From: Roseateles sp.
GTDB taxonomy: Bacteria; Pseudomonadota; Gammaproteobacteria; Burkholderiales; Burkholderiaceae_C
Direction: 5' to 3'
Assembly (NCBI GenBank): GCA_016790285.1
Contig: JAEUPJ010000041.1
Location: 186,001 to 250,000 of the forward strand
Length of the DNA stretch: 64,000 bases
Below are positions 30,379-40,020 of this stretch, piece by piece (the stretch's first letter is position 1; each line of letters starts with the position of its first letter). Both the position numbers and the translations under genes were made by a program. A model generated the notes under the pieces. The model searched no databases and was not told the origin of the DNA. It saw only the letters and a list, made by a program, of their open reading frames with translations.

Positions 30379-30889
30379 CGCTCCCATCCAGCTTGGCGCG
30401 CAGCGTGACGACCGGGGCGGCCAGGCGCGTGGCGACGAGCGCCGGCAGCCTCGGCTCGATGCGCCAGCCGAGCTGCTCGAAGCCGCTGGCCGTCTTTTCG
30501 TGGGGCGCCGCGGGCCAAGGGCGCGCCTGGAGCCAGTCGAACAGGGCAGCCACCGGCACGGCTTCGCCGAGCAGTTCGCGCGTGAGCGCGTCGAGGTCAT
30601 CGAAGCGGCGCTCTTCATTGGGGGTCTGCAGCGTGACAAGGCCTGGGCGCCAGGCCGCACGGGCAACCAGTGAGCCCAGCGGCGTCGTCAGCTCCAGCCG
30701 ACCGGCCTCGGGCCCGCCGAAGAGCTCGAAGCTCGCTGCGCCGCCGGTGCCGCGGTTGTGGACGTCCCCGGCGACCGTGACGCTGATGCGACCGCTCAGC
30801 CGCGCCTCGGTGGTGGCCGGTGGCGTGGACTTGGGCAGTTGGGCGCAGCCCGTGAGGGCCAGCGCGAGCAGGGCAGTGGCGAGCCGCAT
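30362..30889 (-). CDS. lolB: Outer-membrane lipoprotein LolB
   Basis: Receives lipoproteins from LolA and inserts them into the outer membrane. 175 residues from the ATG at 30889, chosen because it gives the lipoprotein signal LATALLALALTGC. The mature part has RLSGRISVTV, a half-barrel beta pattern and a Trp-rich GWRIEP segment. Position between the TPR gene (1-base overlap, TGATG) and ispE is the standard lolB context, which supports an otherwise weakly conserved family. Confidence 0.88.
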   Translation of the reverse strand: MRLATALLALALTGCAQLPKSTPPATTEARLSGRISVTVAGDVHNRGTGGAASFELFGGPEAGRLELTTPLGSLVARAAWRPGLVTLQTPNEERRFDDLDALTRELLGEAVPVAALFDWLQARPWPAAPHEKTASGFEQLGWRIEPRLPALVATRLAAPVVTLRAKLDGSDEGTP

Positions 30890-32679
30890 CAAGGCTTGAC
30901 CTTCAGCCGCGTGAGCACTTCGCGCAGCGCCTCGTTGTCGGGCTCGCGCTGGGCTGCATCGGCGAAGATGCGGCGCGCCTCCTCCTGCGCGCCCTGCGCC
31001 CACAGCACCTCGCCCAGGTGGGCGGCGATCTCGGCGTCGGGCCGGCCCTTGTGGGCCTGGCGCAGCAGCCGCGCGGCCTCGTCGAGGTTGCCCAGGCGGA
31101 ACTCGACCCAGCCGAGGCTGTCGACGATGAAGGCCTCGCCCGGCGCGAGCTTGAGGGCCTTTTCGATGAGCTGCTTGGCCTCCGGCAGGCGCACGTTGCG
31201 ATCGGCGAAGGAATAGCCCAGCGCGTTGTAGGCGTGGTGGTAGTCGGGCTTGAGCTCGATGACCTTGCGCAGCTGGGCTTCCATGTCGTCGAAGCGGCCG
31301 ACCTTCTCGGCCATCATGGCCTGCTCGTAGATCAGGTCGACGTCCTGTGGGAAGCGTTCGATGGCAGCGTTGAGGACGCCGTAGGCCGCTGGGTAGTCGC
31401 GCAGGTCCCGCATCAGCTGGGCTTCGGCCAGCAGTCCGGCGCGGGTGTCGGCGTCGCCGGCATCGGCTGCGGGGCGCAGCAGCTTGCGGGCGTCTGCCAC
31501 CTTGCCTTGGCGGGCGAGCAGGCTGGCGCGCCGGTAGCGCACGTCCATGCCGGCACCGTCGACCTTTTGCAGCGCCGCCTCGGCGCCCTTGAAGTCGCCG
31601 CGCTGTTCGGCGGCCTGGGACAGCATCAGCAGGGCCTGGCGGCGCCCGTCGGCGCGGGACTTGATCTCGGCATCGGTGCCGGCGGCAGGCGTGTCCAGTC
31701 GCTTGAGGCTCTCGCGCAGCGCGGCTTCCGCGGCAGCGGGGCGCTTGAGCTCCAGCTCGATGGCGCCCAGCGCCAGCCAGGGCGCGGGGTTGTCGGGCGC
31801 TGCCTCGGTGAGCAGGCGGAACTGCTGGGCGGCTTCGGCGGGGCGCTGGGCCTGGATGAGGGCGCGGCCATAGGCCTGGCGCAGGGCATGCTGGCCGGGC
31901 TTTTGCTGCAGCCGCTCCGTGATCAGGCTCTCGGCCTGCGGCTCGGCAGGCATGAGCTCGATGGCCAGCTGCATGGCGTCGTCGTTGTCCGGCACGGCCT
32001 GGTGCAGCTCGCGGGTCAGTGCGAGTGCCCGCGCGTTGTCGCCCGCGTTGAGGGCCAACCGCGCCTCGGTGAAGAGCGCGGGCCCCTTGAGCGGGCCGGT
32101 CTGTGCACGCAGCACGGGGCTGAGCGCAGCCAGCACGGCCTTCGGGTCGGGCGAGCGCTGGAACAGCCGAGTCAGTGCCACGATGTAGCCCGGGCGCTCA
32201 GGCGCCGGTGCCACGCGCAGCAGCGCCGCCAGCGGCTGGGGCACTTCGGCGGGCTTGTTCATGAGGGCCAGCAGTTGCACGACGCTTTGCAGCGCTTCGG
32301 AGGACGTCGGCACCGTCTCGGCCCAGGCGCGTGCCGCCATCAATGCCTGGTCGCCGGCGCGGGCCTGGATGGCGATGTTGACGACCCGCTTGAAGAGGGC
32401 TTCGTCCGCCGTGCGGCGCGCGGCGTCCAGCAGGACCTGGAAGGCGACGCCGGCCTGGCCGTTTTGCAGTTCGATCTCGCCGATGAGCAGCTGGTAGAAG
32501 AGCGGCGCGTCCATGGCCGAGTGGGTGGCCGGCTCGTCGGGCACGGCCGACGCGGCGGCGGGCGGTGTGGCCGGGGTGGCTGGGGTTGCGGGCGCGTCGG
32601 GGGCCGGGGCCTGGGCGTGGGCTTGCAGCGCCGCCAGAAGGGCGGCAGCGGTGATCACGCGGTGCAGAGGCAAGGGCAT
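30889..32679 (-). CDS. Exported tetratricopeptide-repeat protein
   Basis: 596 residues. Signal peptide ([14 protein letters not shown]), an Ala/Pro/Thr linker (about 22-50), then repeated TPR units through the rest: for example [34 protein letters not shown]-type helices and the clear C-terminal copies around [24 protein letters not shown] and [23 protein letters not shown]. The protein is a conserved lolB neighbour in betaproteobacteria. Scaffold role in envelope assembly is inference. Confidence 0.88.
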   Translation of the reverse strand: MPLPLHRVITAAALLAALQAHAQAPAPDAPATPATPATPPAAASAVPDEPATHSAMDAPLFYQLLIGEIELQNGQAGVAFQVLLDAARRTADEALFKRVVNIAIQARAGDQALMAARAWAETVPTSSEALQSVVQLLALMNKPAEVPQPLAALLRVAPAPERPGYIVALTRLFQRSPDPKAVLAALSPVLRAQTGPLKGPALFTEARLALNAGDNARALALTRELHQAVPDNDDAMQLAIELMPAEPQAESLITERLQQKPGQHALRQAYGRALIQAQRPAEAAQQFRLLTEAAPDNPAPWLALGAIELELKRPAAAEAALRESLKRLDTPAAGTDAEIKSRADGRRQALLMLSQAAEQRGDFKGAEAALQKVDGAGMDVRYRRASLLARQGKVADARKLLRPAADAGDADTRAGLLAEAQLMRDLRDYPAAYGVLNAAIERFPQDVDLIYEQAMMAEKVGRFDDMEAQLRKVIELKPDYHHAYNALGYSFADRNVRLPEAKQLIEKALKLAPGEAFIVDSLGWVEFRLGNLDEAARLLRQAHKGRPDAEIAAHLGEVLWAQGAQEEARRIFADAAQREPDNEALREVLTRLKVKP

Positions 32680-32719
32680 TCGTACTCCAGGGGCAGGGGC
32701 TCATTATGATTTCCGACCC

Positions 32720-33538
32720 ATGCCCGAGTTGCCCGAAGTCGAAGTCACCCGCCGCAGCTTTGCCGATGCCATCCAGGGCGCCCGAGTCACGGGGCTGCGC
32801 CTGGGAAAACCGCTGCGCTGGCCCCTGGGTGTGGACCCCGAAACGCTGCTGGATACCCACGTCGGCGCCGTGCAAAGACGCGGTAAATATTTGTGGCTTC
32901 CGCTGGATGGCCGCGGTGGGCTGCTGATGCACCTGGGCATGTCGGGGTCGCTGGCCTTCCTGGGCACGACGCCGGCGGCCGGCGCGCACGACCACTTCGA
33001 CCTGCACACCGACCGCGGCCTGCTGCGGCTGACCGACCCGCGGCGCTTCGGCGCGGTGGTCTGGGCGCCCGCCATGGACGCGGAGCCCGTGGCGACGCTG
33101 CTGCGCAGCCTGGGCCTGGAGCCTTTCGACGAGCGCTTCGATGGCCTGCACCTGCACGCGGCCCTGAGCGGGCGGCGCGTGGCCATCAAGCAGGCGCTGC
33201 TGGCGGGTGACATTGTCGTCGGGGCCGGCAACATCTACGCCTGCGAGGCCCTCTTCATGGCCGGCATCGACCCGCGCCTGCCTGCCGGCAAGCTCAGCCG
33301 CCCGCGTGCCGAGAAGCTGGCGGCGGCCGTGCGCAGCGTGCTCGCGCAGGCGCTGGAGGCGGGCGGCACCACGTTGCGGGACTTCCGCGATGCGCACGGC
33401 GTGGCCGGCAGCTTCCAGATGCAGGCCCAGGTCTACGGCCGCGAGGGCGAACCCTGCCGGCGCTGTGGCACGGCCATCCGGCGCATCGTGCAGGGCCAGC
33501 GTTCCACCTTCTTCTGCCCGTCATGCCAGAAGCGTTGA
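32720..33538 (+). CDS. mutM: Formamidopyrimidine-DNA glycosylase
   Basis: Removes 8-oxoguanine and ring-opened purines. 272 residues beginning [12 protein letters not shown], with Pro2 (nucleophile) and Glu3. The helix-two-turn-helix region includes [12 protein letters not shown]. The C-terminal zinc finger is [15 protein letters not shown]...FFCPSCQ. Divergent from the TPR gene with only 40 bases between. The stop overlaps the mutY start by 16 bases, joining two halves of the GO oxidative-repair system. Confidence 0.97.
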   Translation: MPELPEVEVTRRSFADAIQGARVTGLRLGKPLRWPLGVDPETLLDTHVGAVQRRGKYLWLPLDGRGGLLMHLGMSGSLAFLGTTPAAGAHDHFDLHTDRGLLRLTDPRRFGAVVWAPAMDAEPVATLLRSLGLEPFDERFDGLHLHAALSGRRVAIKQALLAGDIVVGAGNIYACEALFMAGIDPRLPAGKLSRPRAEKLAAAVRSVLAQALEAGGTTLRDFRDAHGVAGSFQMQAQVYGREGEPCRRCGTAIRRIVQGQRSTFFCPSCQKR

Positions 33539-34539
33539 TCGACGACTTCGGCAAGACCGTCGTGGCCTGGCAGCGCCGCCATGGCCGCAACAGCCTGCCG
33601 TGGCAGAACACGCGCGACGCCTACCGCGTCTGGCTGTCGGAGATCATGCTGCAGCAGACCCAGGTGACCACCGTGCTGGGCTACTACGAGCGCTTTCTCG
33701 CCCGCTGGCCCCGCGTGACGGACCTGGCGGCGGCGTCGCTCGACGAGGTGCTGGCGCAGTGGGCGGGCCTGGGCTACTACAGCCGGGCGCGCAACCTGCA
33801 CGCTTGCGCGCAGGCCGTGGCCACGCTGCATGGCGGCGACTTCCCGCGCTCGGCAGCGGAGCTGCAGACGCTGCCGGGCATCGGCCGTTCCACGGCGGCG
33901 GCGATTGCGGCCTTCTGCTTCGGGGAGCGCGTGGCCATCCTGGACGGCAACGTCAAGCGTGTGCTCGGGCGCGTGTTGGCCTTCGAGGGCGACCTCGCCA
34001 GCAGCGCCGCCGAGAAGCGCCTGTGGGACCACGCCACCGCGCTGCTGCCCATGCAGGACGTGGACCGCTACACGCAGGGCCTCATGGACCTGGGCGCCAC
34101 GGTCTGCACGGCGCGGTCGCCCAACTGCCTGATCTGCCCGGTGCAGCCGCTGTGCCGGGGCCAGCAGCAGGGCGACCCCACGCGCTACCCCATCAAGACG
34201 AGGAAGCTCAAGCGGGGTCGGCGCGAGAACTGGTGGCTGTGGCTGGAGCGCGAAGGCCAGGTGTTGCTGCAGCAGCGGCCGGCCACCGGCGTCTGGGCGG
34301 GCCTGTGGACGCTGCCGATGTACGACGATGAAGACGCCGCCCGTGCCGCGCTGCCGGGGGCGCAGCTGCAGACGCTGCCGCGGCTGCAGCATGCGCTGAC
34401 GCATTTCGACTGGGTGCTGCACACGCTGCGCGCCGAGGTGGACGGGGGAAACACGCCTGACGGCACCTGGGTCGCACGCGAGACACTCCCCGCCTACGCG
34501 CTGCCAGCGCCGCTGAAGAAGCTGATCGAGGAAAGCTAG
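33523..34539 (+). CDS. mutY: A/G-specific adenine glycosylase MutY
   Basis: Excises adenine mispaired with 8-oxoguanine. 338 residues. N-terminus [33 protein letters not shown]; helix-hairpin-helix [18 protein letters not shown] with the catalytic Asp in [14 protein letters not shown]. The [4Fe-4S] loop is C-x6-C-x2-C-x5-C ([17 protein letters not shown]). The C-terminal NUDIX-like domain recognises 8-oxoG. Confidence 0.97.
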   Translation: MPEALIDDFGKTVVAWQRRHGRNSLPWQNTRDAYRVWLSEIMLQQTQVTTVLGYYERFLARWPRVTDLAAASLDEVLAQWAGLGYYSRARNLHACAQAVATLHGGDFPRSAAELQTLPGIGRSTAAAIAAFCFGERVAILDGNVKRVLGRVLAFEGDLASSAAEKRLWDHATALLPMQDVDRYTQGLMDLGATVCTARSPNCLICPVQPLCRGQQQGDPTRYPIKTRKLKRGRRENWWLWLEREGQVLLQQRPATGVWAGLWTLPMYDDEDAARAALPGAQLQTLPRLQHALTHFDWVLHTLRAEVDGGNTPDGTWVARETLPAYALPAPLKKLIEES

Positions 34540-34541
34540 CG

Positions 34542-34844
34542 ATGAAACCCCAGGTCAAGAGTGGCCTCGAATACGCCGTGATCACGCTGCTGGTCGCGGG
34601 CCTATGCATGTGGCAGCTGCTCGCCGCCACGCAGGACGACGAGCCGCCGGCGGCCAAGGTGGTGCTGATGGGCATGGGCCTGCTGGTGGCCGGCGCAATG
34701 CACTGCGTCTTCATGATGCAGCTGGTGCGCCGCACCGGCCGCAGCTTCTGGCCGTGGTTCGTGGGCATCGTCATCTTCATGCCCATCGGCTCGGCCGTGC
34801 TCCTGGCGCTGTTGCTGGGCGACACCGACAGCGCAGACACCTGA
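34542..34844 (+). CDS. Small inner-membrane protein of unknown function
   Basis: 100 residues starting two bases after the mutY stop. Three hydrophobic segments: ITLLVAGLCMWQLLAA, VVLMGMGLLVAGAMHCVFMM and FVGIVIFMPIGSAVLLALLLG. A basic loop (RRTGRSFWPW) separates the last two. No family recognised. Codon use matches its neighbours, so it is probably a real gene. Confidence 0.7.
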   Translation: MKPQVKSGLEYAVITLLVAGLCMWQLLAATQDDEPPAAKVVLMGMGLLVAGAMHCVFMMQLVRRTGRSFWPWFVGIVIFMPIGSAVLLALLLGDTDSADT

Positions 34845-34930
34845 CAGGTTGTGCAGTCTGCACGCCCGCTGCATTGCCGGGCGTGGGCGGAAGGCGCAAA
34901 GTCCCCAGCACAACGACAAAGGGGACAGCC

Positions 34931-36706
34931 GTGGATTTCCTGAAGAACATGCGCGTGGGCGCGCGACTGGGGCTTGCGTTCGCGTTGGTGCTGGGCCTGC
35001 TGCTCGCGATGGCGGGCACCGGGGCGCTGCTGGCGCGGTCGATCAACCACTACGCCGAGTACTACGGCAGCGACGTCATCCCGTCACTGCGCGTGGTGAG
35101 GGAGATCGAAAGTGCCGTCTCCGACGCCCGCCGGCTGGAGCAGCAGCACCTGCTCACCGACGACGACAAGGAGAAGAAGTCGCTGGCCACGCGCATCGCC
35201 GACGCGCGCAAGTCCTTCGAGAAGAGCCTCAAGGACTACGAGCCCCTGCTGTCCGACGACAAGGACCGTGAGTTCCTGAAGAAGGTCAGCGAAGGCGGCG
35301 CGGCGTATTTCGCGGTCGAGGCCAAGGTGCTCAAGGCCTCCGAGGAAAGCGCGGCCGACCCCACGCAGGGTACAGCGGCCAAGGAGCTGACCTTCGGCCC
35401 GGCGCGCGACGCCTTCCGCAAGCTGCGCGACGACATCAAGGGCTGGTGGGCCTACAACGAGCAGATCGCCGCGGAGGCGACCGAGGCTGCCGAGGCGGCC
35501 TACCGGCGTGTGTTGTTGACGTTCGCGGCGGCGTCCGCGGTGGCGCTCGTGCTCGGGGTGGCAGCGGCCCTCGTGATCACCCGCTCCATCACCGAGCCCG
35601 TGCGGCGCGCTTCGCAAGCCGTGCGGGCTGTGGCGGGTGGCGACCTGACGCAGCGGCTGCAGAGCTCGTCGCGCGACGAACTCGGCCAGCTGCTGGGCAT
35701 GCTCGACGAGATGACCCAGAACCTCGCCCGCATGGTGTCGGGCGTGCGCCAGGGCTGCGAGCAGATCACCGTGGCGGCGGCGGAGATCGCCCAGGGCAAT
35801 GCCGACCTCTCGGCCCGCACCGAGAGCCAGGCGTCGAGCCTGGAAGAGACGGCCGCGTCGGTCGAACAGATGGCCGCGCAGATCAAGGCCAATGCCGACA
35901 ACGCGCGCCAGGCCGACCAGCTCGCCAACCGCGCGTCCGAAGTCGCCGGAGCCGGTGGCGCGGCCGTGGGCGAGGTGGTGGCCACGATGGACGCGATCTC
36001 CACGTCCAGCCGCAAGATCGGCGACATCATCGGCACCATCGACGGCATCGCCTTCCAGACGAACATCCTGGCGCTGAATGCCGCGGTCGAGGCCGCGCGC
36101 GCGGGCGAGCAGGGCCGTGGCTTCGCGGTGGTGGCGGGCGAAGTGCGCCTGCTGGCCCAGCGCAGCGCCGAGGCGGCCAAGGAGATCAAGAGCCTCATCG
36201 GCGACAGCGTCACCAAGGTCGAGAGCGGCAGCAGCCAGGTGCTGGCGGCGCGCGAGACCATTGGCCAGATGGTCAACGAAGTGCGCCGCGTGACGGACCT
36301 CGTGGGCGAGATCACGGTGTCCAGCCGCGAGCAGTCCGAAGGCGTCGGCCAGATCAACGCCGCGGTGAGCCAGCTCGACCAGGCCACGCAGCAGAACGCC
36401 GCACTCGTGGAGCAGACGGCCGCGGCAGCTGAGAGCATGCGCATGCAGACGGCCAAGCTGACCGAGGCGGTGTCGGCCTTTCGCGTGGATGCGGGCGCGG
36501 CGCCGGTGGTCTCGCGCGCGGCGGCGAAGGCACCGGCAGCCAAGGCGTCGGCCCCGAAGCCCGCGGCCAGGCCTGCGGTGCGGGCCAGCAAGCCGCCGGC
36601 TGCCTCGAAGGCGGAGCCGACGGCCAGCGCGCCCGCCCCAAGGCCTTCAGCGCCCCCACCCGCTCCCGCACCCGCGGCTGCCGAAGGCGACTGGGAGACC
36701 TTCTAG
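34931..36706 (+). CDS. Methyl-accepting chemotaxis protein
   Basis: 591 residues from a GTG at 34931, supported by AAAGGGGA eight bases upstream. First membrane segment GLAFALVLGLLLAMAGTGALL; periplasmic four-helix-bundle sensor (about 35-190); second segment VLLTFAAASAVALVLGVAAALVI; HAMP domain; cytoplasmic signalling tip with IDGIAFQTNILALNAAVEAARAGEQGRGFAVVAGEVR. A long Ala/Pro tail ends in the pentapeptide DWETF, resembling the CheR/CheB tether NWETF. The ligand is unknown. Its TAG stop lies in a CTAG shared with the converging gene. Confidence 0.94.
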   Translation: MDFLKNMRVGARLGLAFALVLGLLLAMAGTGALLARSINHYAEYYGSDVIPSLRVVREIESAVSDARRLEQQHLLTDDDKEKKSLATRIADARKSFEKSLKDYEPLLSDDKDREFLKKVSEGGAAYFAVEAKVLKASEESAADPTQGTAAKELTFGPARDAFRKLRDDIKGWWAYNEQIAAEATEAAEAAYRRVLLTFAAASAVALVLGVAAALVITRSITEPVRRASQAVRAVAGGDLTQRLQSSSRDELGQLLGMLDEMTQNLARMVSGVRQGCEQITVAAAEIAQGNADLSARTESQASSLEETAASVEQMAAQIKANADNARQADQLANRASEVAGAGGAAVGEVVATMDAISTSSRKIGDIIGTIDGIAFQTNILALNAAVEAARAGEQGRGFAVVAGEVRLLAQRSAEAAKEIKSLIGDSVTKVESGSSQVLAARETIGQMVNEVRRVTDLVGEITVSSREQSEGVGQINAAVSQLDQATQQNAALVEQTAAAAESMRMQTAKLTEAVSAFRVDAGAAPVVSRAAAKAPAAKASAPKPAARPAVRASKPPAASKAEPTASAPAPRPSAPPPAPAPAAAEGDWETF

Positions 36707-37830
36707 AACAGGCTGGCCAGGCGCCGCACGGCGTCTTCGCTCTGGGCGCGGTCGGGTTGCAGGTCGGCGCTGCCGAAGTCGTGCTCGCCCATGGCCGCCA
36801 CCAGCAGGCCGTCGCGGCGGGGCAGCGCCACGCAGTTGTGGCCGCGGTAGATGACCGCGTAGCCCACCTCGGGCTGCGGGATGAGGCGCGCGGTCTGGCC
36901 GCGCACCGGCGTCATGCCCGCATCGCCCAGCAGCGTGCGCGCGCCGTCGCCGGTGCAGTTGACGATGACGCGCTCCGGCAGCCGGGCGAAGTCGCGCGGC
37001 GTGTGCAGTTCGCGCTGCACCAACTCGCCGCCGTCGCGGGCGAAGTCGTCCAGCAGCAGGCGCTGGTAGGCGGGGATGTTGAAGACGAGTTGCGTGAAGC
37101 GGCGCACGTGCGGCGAGCGGAAGGGGTGCTCGCCCGGCGCCAACGCGCGGCCTTGGGGGCGCAGGTCGTGGATGCGGTCGTACAGGTCCGGGTACTCGGG
37201 CTCGCCGGCGTGGCCGGGCAGGGGCGTGTCGAAGCCGTCGTCGGCGATCACGTAGCCGTCGTGCCACTCGACCGGGCCGGAGGGCAGCCCCAGGTAGCTC
37301 TGGTGCACCTTGAACGACGCGCGGGCCATGGCCTCCCAGCCGTCCTGCCAGGTGTCGCTGGCGTGCTCGTTCGCGACGATGCGGGAGTCCGGCGTCCACA
37401 GGCCCGTGGCGGCGCTGGAGTGCACGCGCGGCGGGCGGTCCTTGGCGTAGAGCCGCACGCGGTAGCCCGCCTGCTGCGCGGTGCGCGCCGTGGTGAGGCC
37501 GATGGCGCCGCAGCCGATGACGGCGATGCGGTCACCGGGCCGCGCGCCGCTGGCCTGCACCAGCGCGAGGGCGCGTTGCGCCGAGCCCCAGGACAGCGAC
37601 CAGCCGCTGCCGCCGTGGCCGTAGTGGTGCACCAGCGCCTTGCCGAAGCGGCGTTCGGCCTCGATGCGCGGGCCCTGCGCCCGGAAGGGGCGGATGCCGA
37701 CGGCGATGTCGACGATGCGGTCCACGCTGGCGCGGATGGCTGCGGGCGCGTGCGGCGCGGCGAAGTCCATCGCCTGCGCGGGCAGGGCCATCGCGGCGCT
37801 GCCGGCGGCGAGCAGGTGGCGGCGCTTCAC
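36703..37830 (-). CDS. FAD-dependent oxidoreductase, D-amino-acid-oxidase-like
   Basis: 375 residues. Begins MKRRHLLAAGSAAMALPAQA, an export signal with paired Arg, possibly Tat-like although the full RRxFLK pattern is absent. The dinucleotide-binding motif VIGCGAIGLTTARTAQQAG sits near residue 103, unusually far from the N-terminus because of a preceding segment of about 80 residues. Other DAO-family blocks: GLWTPDSRIV, VIVNCTGDGAR and TPVRGQTARLIPQ. Substrate unknown. A periplasmic location for a DAO-type enzyme is not typical. Confidence 0.8.
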   Translation of the reverse strand: MKRRHLLAAGSAAMALPAQAMDFAAPHAPAAIRASVDRIVDIAVGIRPFRAQGPRIEAERRFGKALVHHYGHGGSGWSLSWGSAQRALALVQASGARPGDRIAVIGCGAIGLTTARTAQQAGYRVRLYAKDRPPRVHSSAATGLWTPDSRIVANEHASDTWQDGWEAMARASFKVHQSYLGLPSGPVEWHDGYVIADDGFDTPLPGHAGEPEYPDLYDRIHDLRPQGRALAPGEHPFRSPHVRRFTQLVFNIPAYQRLLLDDFARDGGELVQRELHTPRDFARLPERVIVNCTGDGARTLLGDAGMTPVRGQTARLIPQPEVGYAVIYRGHNCVALPRRDGLLVAAMGEHDFGSADLQPDRAQSEDAVRRLASLF

Positions 37831-39572
37831 AGGGCCTGCTTCGCGAGGGACTTGCGGATCATCGCGGCGTCGCGCAGCCGCTGGGCCGAGCCGTCGGCGT
37901 CCAGCAGCACGACCGTCACGGGCCGTTTGCCGTTGAGGATGCGCATGGCCAGGCAGCGGCCAGCCTCCTCGGTGTAGCCGGTCTTGGAGACACGGATGTT
38001 CCAGCCCTTGGCGCCCACGAGGCGGTTGGTGTTGCGGATCTCGCGCGGCTTGCCGTCCACGGGGACCTTGGCCTTCTTCACGCTGGTGATGCGCTCGATC
38101 TCGTCGTAACGCGCCGCGGCTGCGGTCACCCGCGCCATCTCGGTGGCGGTGGAGGTGTTGGCGGGAGACAGGCCGGTGGGGTCGCTGATGGCCGTGCGCT
38201 TGAGGCCGAGTGCGTGGATCTTGGCCTGCATGGCCTTGGTGAAGCCCGCCTCGCCGCCGGGGAAGGTGCGGGCCAGCGCCGCTGCGGCGCGGTTCTCGGA
38301 CTCCATCAGCGCCATCTCCAGCGCGGCCTGGCGGCTCATCTGCGTGCCCACGCGCACGCGGGAGCGGCTGTGCTTGAGGGTGTCGACGTCGTCGCTGGTG
38401 ATGCGCAGCTTCTCGTTGGGGTCGAGCTTGGCATCCAGCACGACCATGGCGGTCAGCAGCTTGGTCAGCGAGGCGATGGGCACGACGGCATCGGCGTCGC
38501 GCGCCATCAGCACCTTGCCGGTGGCGTCGTCGATGACGACGACGTGCTTGGCGTTCACCGGCAGCTTGAGCTGCTGGGCGGGCGGGGCGTCGGCGCCCGG
38601 GGCGGCCTGCGCGACCTGGGCGGTGGGCTCGGGCGGCGGCGTGTCCTTGGACTTGGCCTGCACGACGAAGCTGGTCGCGGCGACAAGCAGGGCGGGCAGC
38701 GCGAGCTTCCAGCCGGTGGCCTGGGGGCGGGGGGCGAGCAGGCGCTCGATGCGGTGCAGCAGGTCACCGCCGCGGGCGGCCGGGGCGAGGGGAGGGGTCA
38801 TGGGGTCGTGATCCAGTTCAGACAGGGCATGCAGGGCCTGGGCGAGGCGACGGGAGTCGCCCAGCGCTTCGGCCGAGATTTCGTCGGCGACGAGCTCGCG
38901 CTCCGCACGCATGCGGGCCGAGAGCCACCAGACGACCGGGTGGAAGAAGAGCAGGGCCTCGACGGCGCTCTGCAGCAGGTTGGCCAGGTAGTCCCAACGC
39001 CGCACGTGGGCCAGTTCGTGCGCGAGCAGCGCCTCGATCAGGCTCACGGGCAGGCGGGTGAGGAGGGCGGCGGGCAGCAGCACGCAGGGCTTGAGCGTGC
39101 CCAGCGCAATGGGGCCGCCGAGGTCGGGCAGCAGCCGCAGGCTGACGCGGCGCGCGAGGCCCAGGCGGCGGGCCAGGGTGTCCAGGCGCTGCTGCCACTC
39201 GGCCGGAGCGGGCTCGCTGCGCCGGCGCGCGCGGGCCACCCAGGCCAGGCCAAGCGCCAGCCGGCCCAGCATCAGGGACGCACCCAGCGCCCAGGCCCCC
39301 ACGAGGGCGGGCATCTGCGCGGCGAGTGGCGAGAGTTCGCCGATGAAGTCGGTGTCGCTCGGGGTGATGTTCAGGCACTGCGCCAGCGGCAGCACGAGGC
39401 ACAGCGCCAGGCTCAGCGCGCACACGCCGTAGCGCCAGCGTGCAGACGACCCGCGCAGCAGGGCCAGCAACAGTGCTGCCAGCGCGCCGATGACGGCGCC
39501 CTGCCACAGGAAGTGCAGCAGCGCCCAGCCCCAGGCGCCGATGACGAGGTCGATCGCAGCGTCCAGGCTCAT
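37827..39572 (-). CDS. M56 (BlaR1-type) peptidase fused to a PBP7-like D,D-endopeptidase
   Basis: 581 residues in two parts. Residues 1-306: M56 sensor module with membrane segments near 11-40, 48-68, 88-112 and 286-306, and the zinc motif H185-E-L-A-H189 followed by ELVADEISAEAL. Residues 340-581: penicillin-binding S11 peptidase with S368-L-T-K371, S425-E-N427 and K530-T-G532, plus DPTGLSPANTST, closest in pattern to PBP7/PbpG endopeptidases. In classical BlaR1/MecR1 this position holds a class-D-beta-lactamase-like sensor instead. A 4-base overlap with the upstream BlaI-type repressor indicates a beta-lactam or cell-wall-damage circuit (inference). Confidence 0.9.
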   Translation of the reverse strand: MSLDAAIDLVIGAWGWALLHFLWQGAVIGALAALLLALLRGSSARWRYGVCALSLALCLVLPLAQCLNITPSDTDFIGELSPLAAQMPALVGAWALGASLMLGRLALGLAWVARARRRSEPAPAEWQQRLDTLARRLGLARRVSLRLLPDLGGPIALGTLKPCVLLPAALLTRLPVSLIEALLAHELAHVRRWDYLANLLQSAVEALLFFHPVVWWLSARMRAERELVADEISAEALGDSRRLAQALHALSELDHDPMTPPLAPAARGGDLLHRIERLLAPRPQATGWKLALPALLVAATSFVVQAKSKDTPPPEPTAQVAQAAPGADAPPAQQLKLPVNAKHVVVIDDATGKVLMARDADAVVPIASLTKLLTAMVVLDAKLDPNEKLRITSDDVDTLKHSRSRVRVGTQMSRQAALEMALMESENRAAAALARTFPGGEAGFTKAMQAKIHALGLKRTAISDPTGLSPANTSTATEMARVTAAAARYDEIERITSVKKAKVPVDGKPREIRNTNRLVGAKGWNIRVSKTGYTEEAGRCLAMRILNGKRPVTVVLLDADGSAQRLRDAAMIRKSLAKQAL

Positions 39573-39955
39573 GCGTCGTCTCCGCCCTTGGCCAGCAGCT
39601 GGCGGATCTCGGCCCGCTCCTTGGCGCTGACGTGGCCTTGCAGCGCGGCCAGCACCAGCGCCTTGCCCGAGCCGGCGAAGGCCTTGGCGATGAAGTCCTT
39701 CACGAGCGACTGCTGGAGCTTCTCCTGCGCCTGCACCGGCGCGTAGAGGTGGGGCCGGTGGTCTTCGTCGCGGGTGAGCAGGCCCTTGGCGTGCATCACC
39801 TGCAGTTGTCGAAGCACGGTGGCGTAGGTGGCGTCGGGGCGGTCGGGCAGCAGGGCTTCGTGGGCGGCCTTGGCGTCGGCAGGGCCCAGGCGCCAGAGCA
39901 CCTGCAGCAGGTCCAGCTCGGCAGCGGTGGGTTTGGTGGGCGGCGAGGAGGGCAT
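39569..39955 (-). CDS. BlaI/MecI/CopY-family repressor
   Basis: 128 residues. N-terminal winged helix: LTAAELDLLQVLW-like PTAAELDLLQVLWRLGPADAK, then the recognition region DATYATVLRQLQVMHAKGLLTRDEDHRPHLYAP. The C-terminal dimerisation helices include LVKDFIAKAFAGSGKALVLAAL. Classical family members are inactivated by cleavage after the M56 partner is triggered. The partner here is the overlapping downstream gene. Two palindromes lie 7 and 35 bases before the start. Confidence 0.93.
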   Translation of the reverse strand: MPSSPPTKPTAAELDLLQVLWRLGPADAKAAHEALLPDRPDATYATVLRQLQVMHAKGLLTRDEDHRPHLYAPVQAQEKLQQSLVKDFIAKAFAGSGKALVLAALQGHVSAKERAEIRQLLAKGGDDA

Positions 39956-39961
39956 GAATTC

Positions 39962-40003
39962 AGAATAACTGTTCTAGAACTCGATGTCTAGAACAATTGT
40001 TCT
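39962..40003 (-). promoter_or_regulatory. Tandem palindromic operators for the BlaI-type repressor
   Basis: Two 14-base sites: AGAATAACTGTTCT (39962-39975, two mismatched pairs) and the perfect palindrome AGAACAATTGTTCT (39990-40003). Their centres are 28 bases apart. TCTAGAAC also repeats between them. The location just upstream of the repressor start implies autoregulation. This is inferred from symmetry and position only. Confidence 0.7.
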
Positions 40004-40020
40004 GAAATTGCGGCCCTGCC

